The notes under the pieces were generated by a model that ran no database searches, was not told the origin of the DNA, and saw nothing but the letters and a program-made list of their open reading frames with translations. A stretch of 64,000 bases of DNA from Acanthococcus lagerstroemiae. Its lineage: Eukaryota > Arthropoda > Insecta > Hemiptera > Eriococcidae. This document shows positions 20,367-31,379 of the stretch, piece by piece. Made by a program: the position numbers and the translations under genes. Position 1 is the stretch's first letter. Each line of letters opens with the position of its first letter. The stretch spans positions 46,079,497 through 46,143,496 of the forward strand of contig CM063107.1 in assembly GCA_031841125.1 (NCBI GenBank). Reading direction: 5' to 3'.

Positions 20367-21718
20367 GTAAGTAAACGGTCTTTATTATTATCATAAGTAA
20401 ATTCAAACAAGTTCTAAAAGAGTCATTTTGCGCTCAATTTTGTGAAGAAAAGATAGATAAAGTTAAGAACGAAATCAAGCGTATTTGTTCAACGTTTGAA
20501 TTTTAGTAATATACGAGTAAGAAACATTATAAGATAGCAATGAGGATGCCGTCTTGATGTAAAAAATGACGTAGGGCAAAGATAAAAAGTGAGAATCTCT
20601 CAAATGTCAGGGTTACGATGTTAGGAGAGGAAAGTATTCAGTAGAATGTTGTAAGGAGCAGGGCCGGCGGAAGTCCAGTTGTCCAACCAGACTAGATTTT
20701 TCAAATTCACATTTCTTAGAAAATTCAATTTTTTAAAACTTATCGGTAATTGGATGTTTTTTGTTTTAATTTTCTCAGGGGTGGGGGTGTTCCAGGGTTC
20801 CTTATTCAGAAATTTTTTATTTGCACCAGGTGAGAAAGTGAAAGATCGTCAACCCTGGTAAAGAGGCAGACTCTGTGCAATGGCTTCTTCAATTGAGCAC
20901 GCTGCTCTGTAGAATATCTAGTGAACTGAGCTGTCTACGCGATATCGAGGCTAATATGGAGATACCCGAGCATACGAAACAATATTTGTGGGATGAGTGA
21001 ATGTCTATGAGTGATGAAGGGATATCTATTGAGATGGGCTAAAAATAAATTTATTATTATTTGTTGTCCTGTGTGTATACGATTGAGGAAGGCGGAAAAC
21101 TGTTTGGTTCTACTAAAACTCCAAACCAAACAATGGATAAGAAATAAGTCTGTCTGATGTGATGACGAATCTTACGTTAGAACTGAAAAATAGAGCTATA
21201 TTCAAGGGCATAAGATTGTTGTTATTATCGAGATGATAAGGAGTAATATGAAAACGGCAATGAACTATGTTCAGAGTACCAACGATACTAGCCTACTTAT
21301 TAATTGACTCTATTACTCATTATCGTAAAGGAGAAAAGACTGGCCTGCTGCGTATCTACATATACACGAGTAACATGAAGAAAGTGTTATAAAAACAACT
21401 TTTCGCAGATATAAAGTCATTATGTCTAATTGTAAACAGTGGTATATTGTAAACAGAATGCCAATAGACAGACTCGCAAACATGCAATCACGTTTTTGAC
21501 ATTTCTTTAAACCTTTTTTGATCTTGAAAATCGGTTTTGAAATTTTGAAAATGGAGCTTTCCTCGTCATTTTTGTGCTGGCAAAAGAATGTTAGTTTGTT
21601 AATATTTCTCAATGTATTTCCCCCACCTTCATGCCAGTTTTCAGCATTTCTAGATTTGTTGCACACATCTAACTGCTCAAAAACTATTCTTTTTTCTTCT
21701 TGACATTTTCATGTCTTT
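20367..21718. other. Intergenic, no gene recognised
   Basis: AT-rich; the longest frame (minus, 21313-21666) resembles no known protein. Confidence 0.4.
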
Positions 21719-21866
21719 GCTTTGGCACATAAACGGAAAAAACGTTACTTTTGAGCGTTACTTGGAGCAGCGTTACTTTGGAGCCCCACGAAAAGAACAG
21801 CTGATCAAGAGCTCTGGCACTTTGGCACATAAACGAAAAAAGTGTTACTTTTTGAGTGTTACTTCT
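21719..21866 (+). repeat. Spaced direct repeat, ~45 bp
   Basis: The words TTTGGCACATAAACG, a poly-A tract and GTTACTTTTGAGCGTTACTT occur twice, near 21720-21765 and 21820-21866, separated by about 60 bases. No function is apparent. Confidence 0.65.
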
Positions 21867-21892
21867 GAGGTGAGAATCGAAATCTAGGCTCT

Positions 21893-22225
21893 TCATGGTG
21901 ACAATTCAGTTCAGTGTGGTTGACATTTCCATGGATGTTTCTTCTTTCAGGCATGGGTATACGTGAGCGAAAACCATTACCCCCACCCTCCGACACGCTC
22001 GAAAACCGTAACGTAATGTTCTTCCCGACACGAAGCCAGTCCGTATGATTTTCTCTTCATGGTGACAGTTTAGTTTAGTGGTTGACATTTCCATGGAAAT
22101 TTCTATTAACAACATGGCTGCAGACTGCAGCCGTGCAGCAACAACACAGCTGCAGACTGTAGTCGCGTCGATATTAAAATCGAGACATGAAAATGCTCTC
22201 CTGTGGTTGCAGATCCGTCTGCGAC
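21893..22225 (+). repeat. TTCCATGG / GCTGCAG palindrome repeat family, copy 1
   Basis: Two related modules (21893-21945 and 22055-22105) share CTTCATGGTGACA, GTGGTTGACATTTCCATGG and TTTCT. They are followed by AACATGGCTGCAGACTGCAG, an almost perfect palindrome, and by CGATATTAAAATCGAGACATG. The same building blocks recur at 36990-37710 and, inverted, at 60585-60775. No protein is encoded. Confidence 0.8.
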
Positions 22226-22604
22226 GTGTTTGACTTGTCCCTTACTCTTATCTCAAAGAGCTCGATTTAGGAAAAAAAAAAGTAAAATTTACCGCAACTT
22301 TTACAGCGGCTTCCCTGGCGAAGGGGAGCGGGACCTCCCTAAATAGGGCTGCCCTCACGGGGGATACCCTGCACACTCCTTTGACCACCTTTTTCATTGA
22401 TCTTGCCTCATGAAACTGAAAAACCAGATCCGGCACCAATTTCTTCTCAAGTAGGAGCTATGTGTTGACCATCTATTAATCTTGAGTGAAAGTCGAGAAG
22501 TTACATTTCTTCGGCTGAAACGTACGTGGGGAGATAAAAATTGTAGAGGTAGGTTAATACTTATAATGATAGTAATAATATTAATAACAGCACTGGGGTG
22601 CTAC

Positions 22605-23585
22605 TTAGTGGTGCAGTTTCTTACGTGGGCCCACTATCAGTTTCCGCTTCCCCCGCCCATTTTTTGAGCATATGCCTTCCCCAAAGCTTTCCACTTCCTT
22701 GTATCGAGTGCCCGTCTTTTCCAGCCTGATCCCTTTTCGGCCACAAATTCGTCTTCCCACCTTCTGAATGGTCTTCCCGTCCCCCTTGCATGAGTACGGC
22801 GTCCAGTTTAGCACTATATTTTCCCATCTCCCTTCCTCCCTCCTGCTAATGTAACCCGCGTAGTCTCACTTCAGTTTTTTAATTCTGTATCCAATATCCG
22901 TCATTTTCGTTTTACCCCTTATCATTGCATTGCGACTTTCATATTTTTTCTTTACCCCCAATAAGCTCTTTTCCATGGCTCTTTGCGTGCCTCTTAGTTT
23001 CTCGACCTGCGTCCTTGTGGAAGCCCAGGTTTAGGCGCCATACGTAATGGACGGCAGCGTACACATCTCCCATATCCTCCTTTTTAGTTCCATGTTGGTT
23101 TTACTTTTGTATATTATGTGTTTTAGGGCACAAACATTTTTCCATCCCTTTTTAATCCGAATACTTAGTTCCTTTTCCCTTCTCTTTTTAAACGAAATTA
23201 ATTGACCTAGATAACTCACTTCATCTACACAGGTTATCTCTTCCCCTCCTATCTGTAATGTTTTTTCTTCCCCGTTTGTAATCCACTGGATCTTGTTCAA
23301 ATTTATTCTTAACCCTGACTCTTCGCTCAGATCTTCCCCTAACTCTTCCAGCTCTCTTGCATTGTTTGCTAGTAACACTACATCGTCGGCGAATCTTAAA
23401 TTACTTAGGTATTCCCCGTTTATCTTAATCCCTTTTTCCTCCCAGTTTAGCCCCCTAAAGATCTCTTTCAGCCCGCAGTTAAATAAATTTGGAGATAGGG
23501 GATCGCCCTGTTTTTCGCTTCATTTTATCCCAAATTTTCCCACCATCCTGGTTAGGTACCCGCCTTTATATAGCTCTTATTTGAG
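22605..23585 (-). pseudogene. RTE-type non-LTR retrotransposon RT fragment
   Basis: The minus strand encodes, from right to left, ELYKGGYLTRMVGKFGI, one stop, then the RT motif KQGDPLSPNLFNCGLKEIF, the catalytic box NLRFADDVVLLAN, then VSYLGQLISF and PSITYGA, a stop, TWASTRTQVEKLRGTQRAME, and a frame-shifted C-terminus. It covers RT motifs B to the thumb; the endonuclease and earlier RT motifs are missing. FADD is intact, but at least two stops and a frameshift make the copy inactive. It is related to, but distinct from, the larger element at 51268-53924. Confidence 0.88.
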
Positions 23586-23589
23586 AAGA

Positions 23590-25433
23590 AATTGATGCTG
23601 CATCTGAATGTGCACTAGAGGATTCATGTTGCGCACTTTTAGGAACCCTGGGATTTTTCTGGGAAAACCATTACGTATATCTTTTTAATTTAATGGTTTA
23701 AGATCATGGAAGAAAAAGGAAGTAAAAACAGATAGGTTTTTTTCACGTTATATTAAAATTTCAGCAAACGCCGTGTATAATTGACAAAAATTTTTCTGAT
23801 AGGCGCGCATTCTTTATAGTCCTTTTCGGACGTGAATGCTAATCGTCCGAATTCACAGGAAACGGATATAACTAACCCTTAGCTACAGTAATATATATAC
23901 TTTTTAGAATCATAAGATGATTAAAAGCACAGTAGGAATTTTTTAGTCATAAAAAAAAAAATCAAAAATTTGAAGAAGCAAAACAGACCCGGTTCGAAAG
24001 TACACAAAACCTGGAAGTATGCATTGTTTGTTACATCATGTTAACGACAATCGTAAGATAGATTTTAAAGCTCTGATACAGTATTATTCTTCGACACACA
24101 ATTTAAATTTTCACCATGATCAGAATTTTTCAAAAGCCACCGTATAGAACTAGTGGAGTATCTGAGCAATGTATAGTCCAAGTATGTATCAGAAATGAGA
24201 TATAATATTCATCGATGTGAATGTTTTCATTCACAAACAAGATAAAATTTGCCACGATAAATGAAAAGTTCCGCGTTGACTTATTTTAAAGGTCCATTTT
24301 GCCTTATTGTTGATGGATTACAAATTTGACTTTATTAAAAATGGTAGAATCAGTACAAATCTAAGAACTAAGTCTGAAACTAATTTTTTATTCTGCCCCA
24401 TGGATATGGATATGGTTACACCCTCTCAAACAGTTGATTTTCTGAAAAATCTTTCAATTAAACATATCGGTGAAGAAATCAACTAAGAAAGTTTTCAATT
24501 TTCTATCAGCAAATCCAAGATCTCTAGAGGGCTTTGCGTATTGTCAAAATAGACCGGCAGTTTCACAACTTCTTCCGGCACCATAACCATATCGGGACCT
24601 TGGCGGTCATAGCAATCAGGCTGCATACGATTAACTAGGCATAATAGTGGAGGTAATTCGCCAATGCCCCTTCATTTTGTTGTTTTAGAGTATTCAGACG
24701 TATGTGTACATGAATTGTTAGTGTTCACAACTTTTGAAATAAGCGACCCTCGAGCACACCATGACACAGCACCAATCCCTTAGGTAATAACGTGTTTTGC
24801 CAGTATAATATGCTTTGTTCCTTAGAACTGGCAGGGGACTACATAAGACGCTATCTCTATTGGCATTTTCGCTCTGTTGATTGAGATGCTCGCTGGAGGA
24901 ATGGCGAACCCTGTTCATTAGCTTTCCAACAGTAGAAATTAAATCCGTGTTGTTAGGATGAGACATAACATAGCCACAAAACCATCTAATTTCACAACTA
25001 CATTCGTTGAAAATATTTAAAATGCATACAACACTAACACAATCACCGTTATCAGAAACGTCTAGGATATTTCTGTTCCACTCGAATATTCTTCACTGGC
25101 GACTCCTGTTAGATCAGCACATCAAAATAAACTAAATAACGTCAAATGGGACCTATTCAGTCCCTAGGGAACGCTCTATGATCGCTAGATTGTTCGGCGA
25201 ATATCCGCTTTGGGATAGTTTCGGTTACCTATCACTCAGACCCTTAATAACTCAAACAGTCATAACGTCACAAAGTCATTGGAATCTACCTTTGTCAGTT
25301 CTCGTATCACACTTTTCAGTATGCTCATTTCTCATCCGATGGGCTTCGTTTGATTCAGTATTTCCTTAACATCGAATCCTAGTTACATCGACAGCCTAAC
25401 GAGTCCAAGTTCGGCGACGACTCTGATATTCAT
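23590..25433. other. Intergenic; probable transporter 3' flank at the right
   Basis: The part next to 25433 is the 3' flank of the minus-strand transporter. A minus-strand 82-codon frame (24718-24966) shows no known domain. Nothing else is supported. Confidence 0.4.
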
Positions 25434-26764
25434 CTATTTACTCGATCGCGATGACCTTTGGAAGGCCTCTTGAATCTCAGCCAGCGTCTTCTTCTTCGTT
25501 TCTGGCAGCTTAATGTACACTAATAGCATCAGCAAAGCGCTGTTGACGCTGAAGATGATGAAATTATACGCGAGTCCCAGGTAGTGCTCCACATTGTGGA
25601 AGATGAAAATGAGCAGGAAACAGGAAACACCGGCAGACACTACGGCCAGTCCGCCTCCGATGCCCTTTACCGTTTGAGGAAGCAATTCTCCACGTACGAT
25701 CACCGTGAGCGGGCCCAGTCCGGCGGCAAATATGCAGGCGTACACCGAGATGCTGATGAGCAGAAGCCACGAGGCGTGCGGAATTTCGACGCCAAATTGC
25801 TCGTTCAGGAAATACAACATCGCAGTAAATCCGTGCGACAGGATGCATCCGGTGCAGGCCAGCATGTACATTTTACGGCGACCGATTTTGTCGGACAATG
25901 CCGAGGCGAAGCAGCCAGCTAGGAACTGAATGGCGGCGAAGATAATCGAGAATTCGGCGGGTGAGAGAACCTTTACAGATTGGAAGACCGTTTGCACGAA
26001 TGCGACAAGTGTTGGTAGGCCGGTAAGTTGAGTGAGGAAGTTGATATTGAAGACCAAAGCCACACATTTGTGGTTTACCGGGTCCGAGAGCTCGGTGATC
26101 ATACTCTTCCGGTTATTCTCCAGATTCCGTACGTATTCCTTTAGAGCATCAAATTCTTTGTTCAGTTCTTCTTCGGGCCGCCCGGTGTGTATCCATTTGT
26201 AGATCTTCTTCGCCTCAGTTTCCTTTGACTTCATGATTAAGTAATTAGGCGATTCTTTGATGAACAGGAAGAAGGCGAAGAATGACGCGCACACTCCCAG
26301 CGATACGAAGCAGATGAGATCATAGTCCAGGTATGCTCCGATAACGAACTGAAATAAGATGCCAAAGTAATAACACGAGTACAAGATGGAAAGAATTGTA
26401 CCTCGAATTTGGGGAGGAGCAATCTCGCCGGCGTAGATGAACAGGACCGCGTTCCCAGTACCCACAGCGGTACCGGAGATGAAGCGGGCGAAGTACAGGC
26501 AGTATTTTGAGGAGGCGAGTATTTTGAGAGACCATGCTAATAGATGTTGAACACTGCATAGATAAATGATCGGCTTACGACCAATCTTGTCACCGAGTAA
26601 GCCGGCGGGTATGGCGCTGGAGAAACGGCCAAGTTCGAAGAAGGCCGGAATGAGGGTGATTTCCAGTCTCGAGAGCTGTATTGAACTTTCGGGCTTCTGC
26701 AAATTTACTATGCCACTGGCAGTCCATCCTATAGCGCAGCCGTACAGAATCAATAGAACTGCAA
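25434..26764 (-). CDS. MFS sugar transporter, facilitated trehalose transporter (Tret1)-like
   Basis: About 443 residues of a 12-helix major facilitator of the sugar porter family, predicted at the plasma membrane and moving sugars down their gradient. Counting from 26780: the helix 2-3 loop has GDKIGRKP (63-70), then RFISGTAVGTGN (99-110) and YAGEIAPPQIRG (116-127). KESPNYL (175-181) replaces the usual PESPRWL. LTQLTG (249-254) sits in helix 7, DKIGRRKM (297-304) follows helix 8, and the tail is LPETKKKTLAEIQEAF (425-440). A 40-residue charged central loop (184-225) is normal. The exact sugar cannot be read from sequence. No in-frame ATG precedes helix 1, and an in-frame TAA lies at 26801-26799. 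TTTTGTGTTACAG|TTGCAG at 26765/26764 is a good splice acceptor, so I start the exon at 26764 (phase 1). Alternatively the ATG at 26794 was separated by a one-base shift. Confidence 0.9.
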
Positions 26765-26835
26765 CTGTAACACAAAACAAAAATCGAATAACATCGCGTT
26801 AATTCGAACCAAGAAGAACTCAGTCAAGTGCGATA

Positions 26836-26844
26836 GCTTTTATA
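26836..26844 (-). promoter_or_regulatory. Possible TATA box upstream of the transporter
   Basis: The minus strand reads TATAAAAGC, 42 bases before an ATG at 26794-26792. That ATG is out of frame with the transporter by one base. If the true start lies on a distant exon, this would be intronic chance. Confidence 0.35.
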
Positions 26845-27001
26845 CTAAGCAGGGGGAGATGAAATCGAGTGTATATTTGTTCAATTTGGAAGAGCAGACG
26901 TGTGGTGGTAAATGCGAACAGAACTGCTAATAGAAAAGGATTTACCAGCTGTAAGAACAGTAATGTGCGAAGATATGGGGTAACAGTATGTAGGTATCAA
27001 T

Positions 27002-27337
27002 TAGGGGTCTGGAACCAGAGCCTGAAAAAATTATTTGCTGAGGCCGGAGCCAGAGTTAATCTGAAGCTTTAGCTTCGGTTTCAAATTTAGTTCTGACATT
27101 GGCTGCAAACTTTCTCATCTTCTTTTCTTTTTTTACCTCTCTTACACCGCTCAATCTTTCTAAAAATAACCGGAGCCAGAAAAACAATCACATCTGTAAC
27201 TGAGCCGAAGTCCCAGAAAATTATATTTACTATAATTGAAACCAATTTCAAAAATTCTAACCGCAGCCGAAATTCAAGTTTGCATTGAAGGAGTCACGTC
27301 ATAGCGGCTCCAGTTTTAAGGCTGGCTCCGGATTCTG
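27002..27337. mobile_element. Probable hAT-type MITE with 8-bp target duplication
   Basis: GTATCAAT occurs on both sides (26994-27001, 27338-27345). The ends are TAGGGGTCTGGAACCAGAGC and, reversed, CAGAATCCGGAGCCAGCC, which are only imperfectly related. The interior repeats GGAGCCAG/CTGGCTCC words. A related but one-ended sequence lies at about 28290-28413, ending GGTCCCTG. No protein is encoded. Confidence 0.65.
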
Positions 27338-27403
27338 GTATCAATGCTAAGAATTTTCAGCGTAACAATGATGTATGGATTAAAAAACGAGTATCTACTA
27401 AAT

Positions 27404-27781
27404 GTGATCTGGAATCATGAAATCTGCCTCTGGTGTCAAAAAATCATTTTTCACTTTCTTGACAATTCTTATAGAAAAAAATTACGGTATTCGAATGAAA
27501 CAAATCACAGCTTCCTATCTTCATTACTTTTCCCACAAATTGCATTTAAAAATTATGACAAACGTTTAAAGCATCCGGTTACATGGCGTCGTGTGAAATG
27601 GGCCTACGAAAATGACAGAGAACAAGAATTCAAACGCCGTTATCAAAACAACACATAAACGCACCACTACAGATATGCACGCTATGTGCATCTGTGAGCA
27701 CCATTACCACCATCATCTTTACACTCGTTTATCTCGAAACCTGTTTTCGCACAAGAGGCAGATTTCATGATTCCAGGTCAC
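27404..27781. mobile_element. MITE-like unit with 28-bp terminal inverted repeats
   Basis: 27404-27431 (starting GTGATCTGGAATCATGAAAT) is the reverse complement of 27754-27781 with a single mismatch. No target duplication is evident. Its interior has a plus-strand open stretch (to 27658) of no recognisable family. Confidence 0.75.
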
Positions 27782-27789
27782 AGGTATGT

Positions 27790-29451
27790 AATCCGCAAGT
27801 TCCATTTCATTGGAAAATTTCATTCAAGGTTTGCAACCTCCGCTCCTCAAATGATGAACTGATTTTGCTCAGCTTTAAACAAGGTAATGTAGCCAGCGAA
27901 AAATTGTTTAGGTCTCTGAAATTGTTTTGAGGAGCCCACATAACTGTTGGTTAGGCAAACCAGATTTTTGTAATAGTGAATTGAAAAAATATTCTTCAGT
28001 ACTCGAGTTTGATGATGAAAATCATTCATTTATTGTCTGAACAAGAATGGCAAGTGAAGGGTCATGTAACAAAAGAACAAAAGAACGGCGAAAGAACGAG
28101 CGGGTTGAACGTAAATATTTCATCCTACTTCTACTACCACTATTACAAAAATAAACTACATATAGGTGTGTGAGTGCAAACACGATTCATTCTAGGCTGA
28201 TTGCTTCACTCGACTTTGTCTTGTTCAGCAATATTTGCCCTTGAATGAAATTGCTTGCTTTTAGACACTGATACATAATCTACTATTGATTTTGAATGCT
28301 GGCTCCAGGTCCGACCTCAACAAATGATTTTTTGGGCTCCACCTTCAACTATCTTGCAAAATTATATTATTAGTTCTGAATTCCGGCTCCAGTTTTCGTT
28401 CAAGGTCCCTGAATAAAACTGCCCCAATCTGGAATTGCCTTATTTAAGGAGTTTTCTTTTTCATTTCTTTTTCTTTTCTTTTTCTTTTCTTTTTCTTTTT
28501 CTTTTTCTTTTTCTTTTTCTTTTTCTTTTTCTTTTTCTTTTTCTTTTCTTTTTCTTTTCTTTTTCTTTTCTTTTTATCTTCAGATCAGTAACTTAGTCAA
28601 ACCGCCTTTCTAGAGTAGAAACATTCCTAGCAGGGAGACGAAGTCCAAGTCGAACTCAAATGTTGACTCGTGATTTGCCATCTTGAGCAGAGTCAGTGTC
28701 AGACTGCAGGGTTGAAGTTGATTTTCAATGCAAGTCTGGAGTTGGAATTTAATTTAATTTTCAAATTATGAATATGGGGACACGTCCTTCATAAGGTTGA
28801 AAAAAGTAAACATTTGGAGTTTTACTGAATATTTCCGACCCAAGATCTTTTTCTCTTTGGTTTTTGGGCCTGTCAATTCAGAATTTTGGCAACATTTTAG
28901 ACCCAAGATATTAATTTTTACTCTTGTTGATTAAGTGGTTTAATTAAGATTTTAGTAAAACATTTTATTTGTAAAGCTTTTACCTGTCCCTCCATCTTCA
29001 AAACAACTCCCAATTTAATCTACTGTTCAAGAGTCACCTTTATCAATTTCAGAATTTTGGAGTCAGATGTTAGCACATTTTATACTGATGAAAGGAGTTG
29101 TGGAGTTGGAGACTTGGGACATTTTAGAAAAGAGGTGATTTACCTACCGAATCAAAGTCAATTAGAAAAGGACCCATTCCATCTCCGTGGCAAGAGAAGC
29201 GGCTGAGAAATCCAGAGAAAAGTCTTGTACCCTTGAAACTGCGATTTCAAAGCAAAATATTGTCATGTGGTCAGATCCTCTTTTACGCCCAATTTCTTGA
29301 CAAAAATCACTCTCGCTATCAAAAGATTAACAAATCACTATCATTTGGATGAAATAACGCCGTTTTTTGGAGTATTCTGAGGGGATCTAATGAATTCGGA
29401 CGACTCGGCCTCCTAGGCCCACACTCGGTTATGGGACAGCTTTTAAATTCA
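27790..29451. other. Intergenic, mostly repeat debris
   Basis: Contains the CTGGCTCC-type fragment at 28290-28413 and the pyrimidine microsatellite. No gene recognised. Confidence 0.4.
28443..28577 (+). repeat. (TTTTTC)n / (TTTTC)n microsatellite
   Basis: About 135 bases of pure pyrimidine, built from TTTTTC and TTTTC units. Confidence 0.97.
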
Positions 29452-29536
29452 GTCACTGATGCGACACTCGAAAGGATAGTTTTCGGGGCCAGGGGCGCCG
29501 TGTCTAGGGAGCCAATGTGGCACACGTCCATCACCT
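29452..29536 (-). repeat. 107-bp repeat family, copy B (shorter, divergent)
   Basis: On the minus strand this aligns with copies A (13427-13533) and C (61462-61574), with a deletion in its first half. The frame stays open and reads LDTAPLAPKTILSSVASVTE. In the core, several differences from copy A fall at third codon positions and keep the residue (ACC/ACG, GCA/GCG, CTA/CTG, GCA/GCC). Confidence 0.75.
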
Positions 29537-29951
29537 TACACTCCAGCAAACATATACAGGAAGTTGCACAAATCTTGACCGCTAGAATTTTAGCTGCATT
29601 TTTTAACATATTATTATAGTGATAGTCTTTGGATAAGATGTTATGGTAATTTGAGCGATAGCTCAATGCAGATTAACAATATTCTGGTATTTCGCCTTGG
29701 CCAATCGGTGAGAGAAGCCAACGTTTTCGCCTAATGAATAAGCACCATTATTGATTTTTGATATGCTAAATTTGACAATGACGTAGCAATTTAGTAAATT
29801 CAGTTGTGGTCTCGATCCTAATCGGCTACAGCTGCCAGTAACAGAAAGGGTTTCAATCCGGACTCTCCGTCAACCGATTAGACTGAGTTCATCTTCGAAC
29901 TCGATCTCTATGTTCCCTTCCACGAACAAAAAATTAATCTTTTATTTGGTT

Positions 29952-30665
29952 TGAGAGGCGTTCAAAAAGTAAGGCAGCATAGGCTATTATGAAATAACTA
30001 TAAACCATAAAAATTTTATTTTACAATATTTGGAAAGATACCACCTTAGACTATTTCTCAACATTGTTACCTTCCCGATTGAGGCATTTATCCCAACGGT
30101 TCACTAACTTATGGATACCTTCCCTGTAACATTCACCGCCCAACTAATCAAACCAATTTAGAACTGTTTTTTGCAGTTTTTCTTCGTTTATAAAACAAGT
30201 TTCACCCAAATATGTTCGTAAGTACCGAAATAAATGAAAATCAGAGGGTGCCAAGTCGGGAGAGTGAGCTGGATTCGGCAAAGCATCCCACTTTAACGAC
30301 TTCAAAAAAGCAGTAGTAACACGAGAGATGTGCGGTCGTGCGTTGTCTTGCAGAAAGCAAACACCTCGAGTTAACAATCCGGGTCTGCGGTCTTTAATTC
30401 TTTTACGTAAGTTGTGGTTTAGCTGGCCGCACTCGTTGTAACATATGTGAGAAAATCAACCAAAACCAAAAGAATTCCCCCAAGTGTACGCATGCTATCA
30501 TTTTTTTGCAGCACAGGAAGTCGTCTACACGCACACTAAAATGGAGGGAACGTGTGTTGTCCTAACGTAAAAAGAACGTAGAATCGTGCTATGTCGCGAG
30601 ATTTACAATCTGCCCACTGGTTTTACCACAACAAGCCTTGTTACCTTACTTTTTGAACGCCCAGT
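29952..30665 (-). mobile_element. Internally deleted mariner transposon
   Basis: The ends share GGCGTTCAAAAAGTAAGG as inverted repeats (29957-29975 and the complement ending at about 30662). The minus strand encodes the transposase segment FLQDNARPHISRVTTAFL followed by NPAHSPDLAPSDFHLF (30344-30210), which carries the second and third catalytic aspartates of the mariner D,D34D triad. The frame stops at NWFD (30144), before the usual GGEFYREGI-like tail, which is still visible in sequence down to about 30020. The first aspartate and most of the N-terminal DNA-binding region are missing, so the element is ~0.7 kb instead of the usual ~1.3 kb and cannot make active transposase. Confidence 0.88.
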
Positions 30666-30868
30666 ATGATTCATTAGACGGCGAATTCCACAGGGGAGGC
30701 ATCTATAAGCTGGTAGGTCGATGGAATAAATGCCTCAATTGGGGAGGTAACATATTAAGGAGTAGTTTAAGGTTGTATCTTTTACATTTTGTAAATTAAA
30801 GTTCTTACAAATTATAGTTATTTCCATAATAGCCCGTTTTACGTTACTTTTTGAAACCCCCTTGTACC
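30666..30868 (+). mobile_element. Mariner 3'-end fragment, second copy (opposite orientation)
   Basis: Corresponds to the last ~200 bp of the mariner at 29952-30665, reversed: a degraded transposase tail and an end reading TTACTTTTTGAAACCCCC. It directly follows the terminal repeat of the first element. Confidence 0.75.
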
Positions 30869-31145
30869 TAAATACTGCGAATCCAAACCTCAGAGCACTA
30901 ACTTAAGAAAATATACTACGAATTTAGAATAGTAGTACGTATCTTGTAGAGCCCCCAAAATCAATTTCATCCTCAGAGACTTCCTAAGGGAGAAGGGTCC
31001 CAACTTTTTTTTTTATTTCGAGTTTTTGGAAATAATTTTCATTTTTTGTTCTTTTTGAATGTAAAAATATTTCGTTTTATGGTGGAGATCGCCCTTACCG
31101 GTAGACGCCCCAGGTTTCGGCTGTCCAACGGTTTCAACATAAAAA

Positions 31146-31375
31146 ACCTTGTTACCTTACTTTTTGAACGCCCGGTTTGATTCGTTGGACGGCAAATTCT
31201 ACAAGGAAGGTACCTATAAGTTAGTAAACCATGGATAAATGTCTCAGTTGGGAAAGTAACCATGTTGAGAAGTAGTTCAAGGTTGAATCTTTTCAAATTT
31301 TGTGGAATAAAATTTCTACAATTTATAGTTATTTCATAATAGCTCTTGTTACCTTACTTTTTGAACACCCCTCAT
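31146..31375 (+). mobile_element. Mariner 3'-end fragment, third copy
   Basis: Starts with an outward-facing terminal repeat (CCTTACTTTTTGAACGCCC), then the same tail sequence (TTTGATTCGTTGGACGGC...), and ends in another outward-facing terminal repeat (31352-31371). The end-to-tail junction matches that at 30640-30690, so one arrangement was copied. Confidence 0.75.
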
Positions 31376-31379
31376 AGCT

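Noticed and set aside
25584..25922. Plus-strand frame opposite the transporter
   Set aside because: Antisense shadow of well-conserved transporter coding sequence.
28290..28413. Second complete hAT-type MITE related to 27002-27337
   Set aside because: Only one end (GGTCCCTG) and the CTGGCTCC words are visible; no left end or flanking duplication was found.
29826..29893. CTAATCGG/CCGATTAG inverted repeat around a GGTTTCAATCC B-box-like word
   Set aside because: No A-box at pol III spacing and only 8-base arms. Likely chance.
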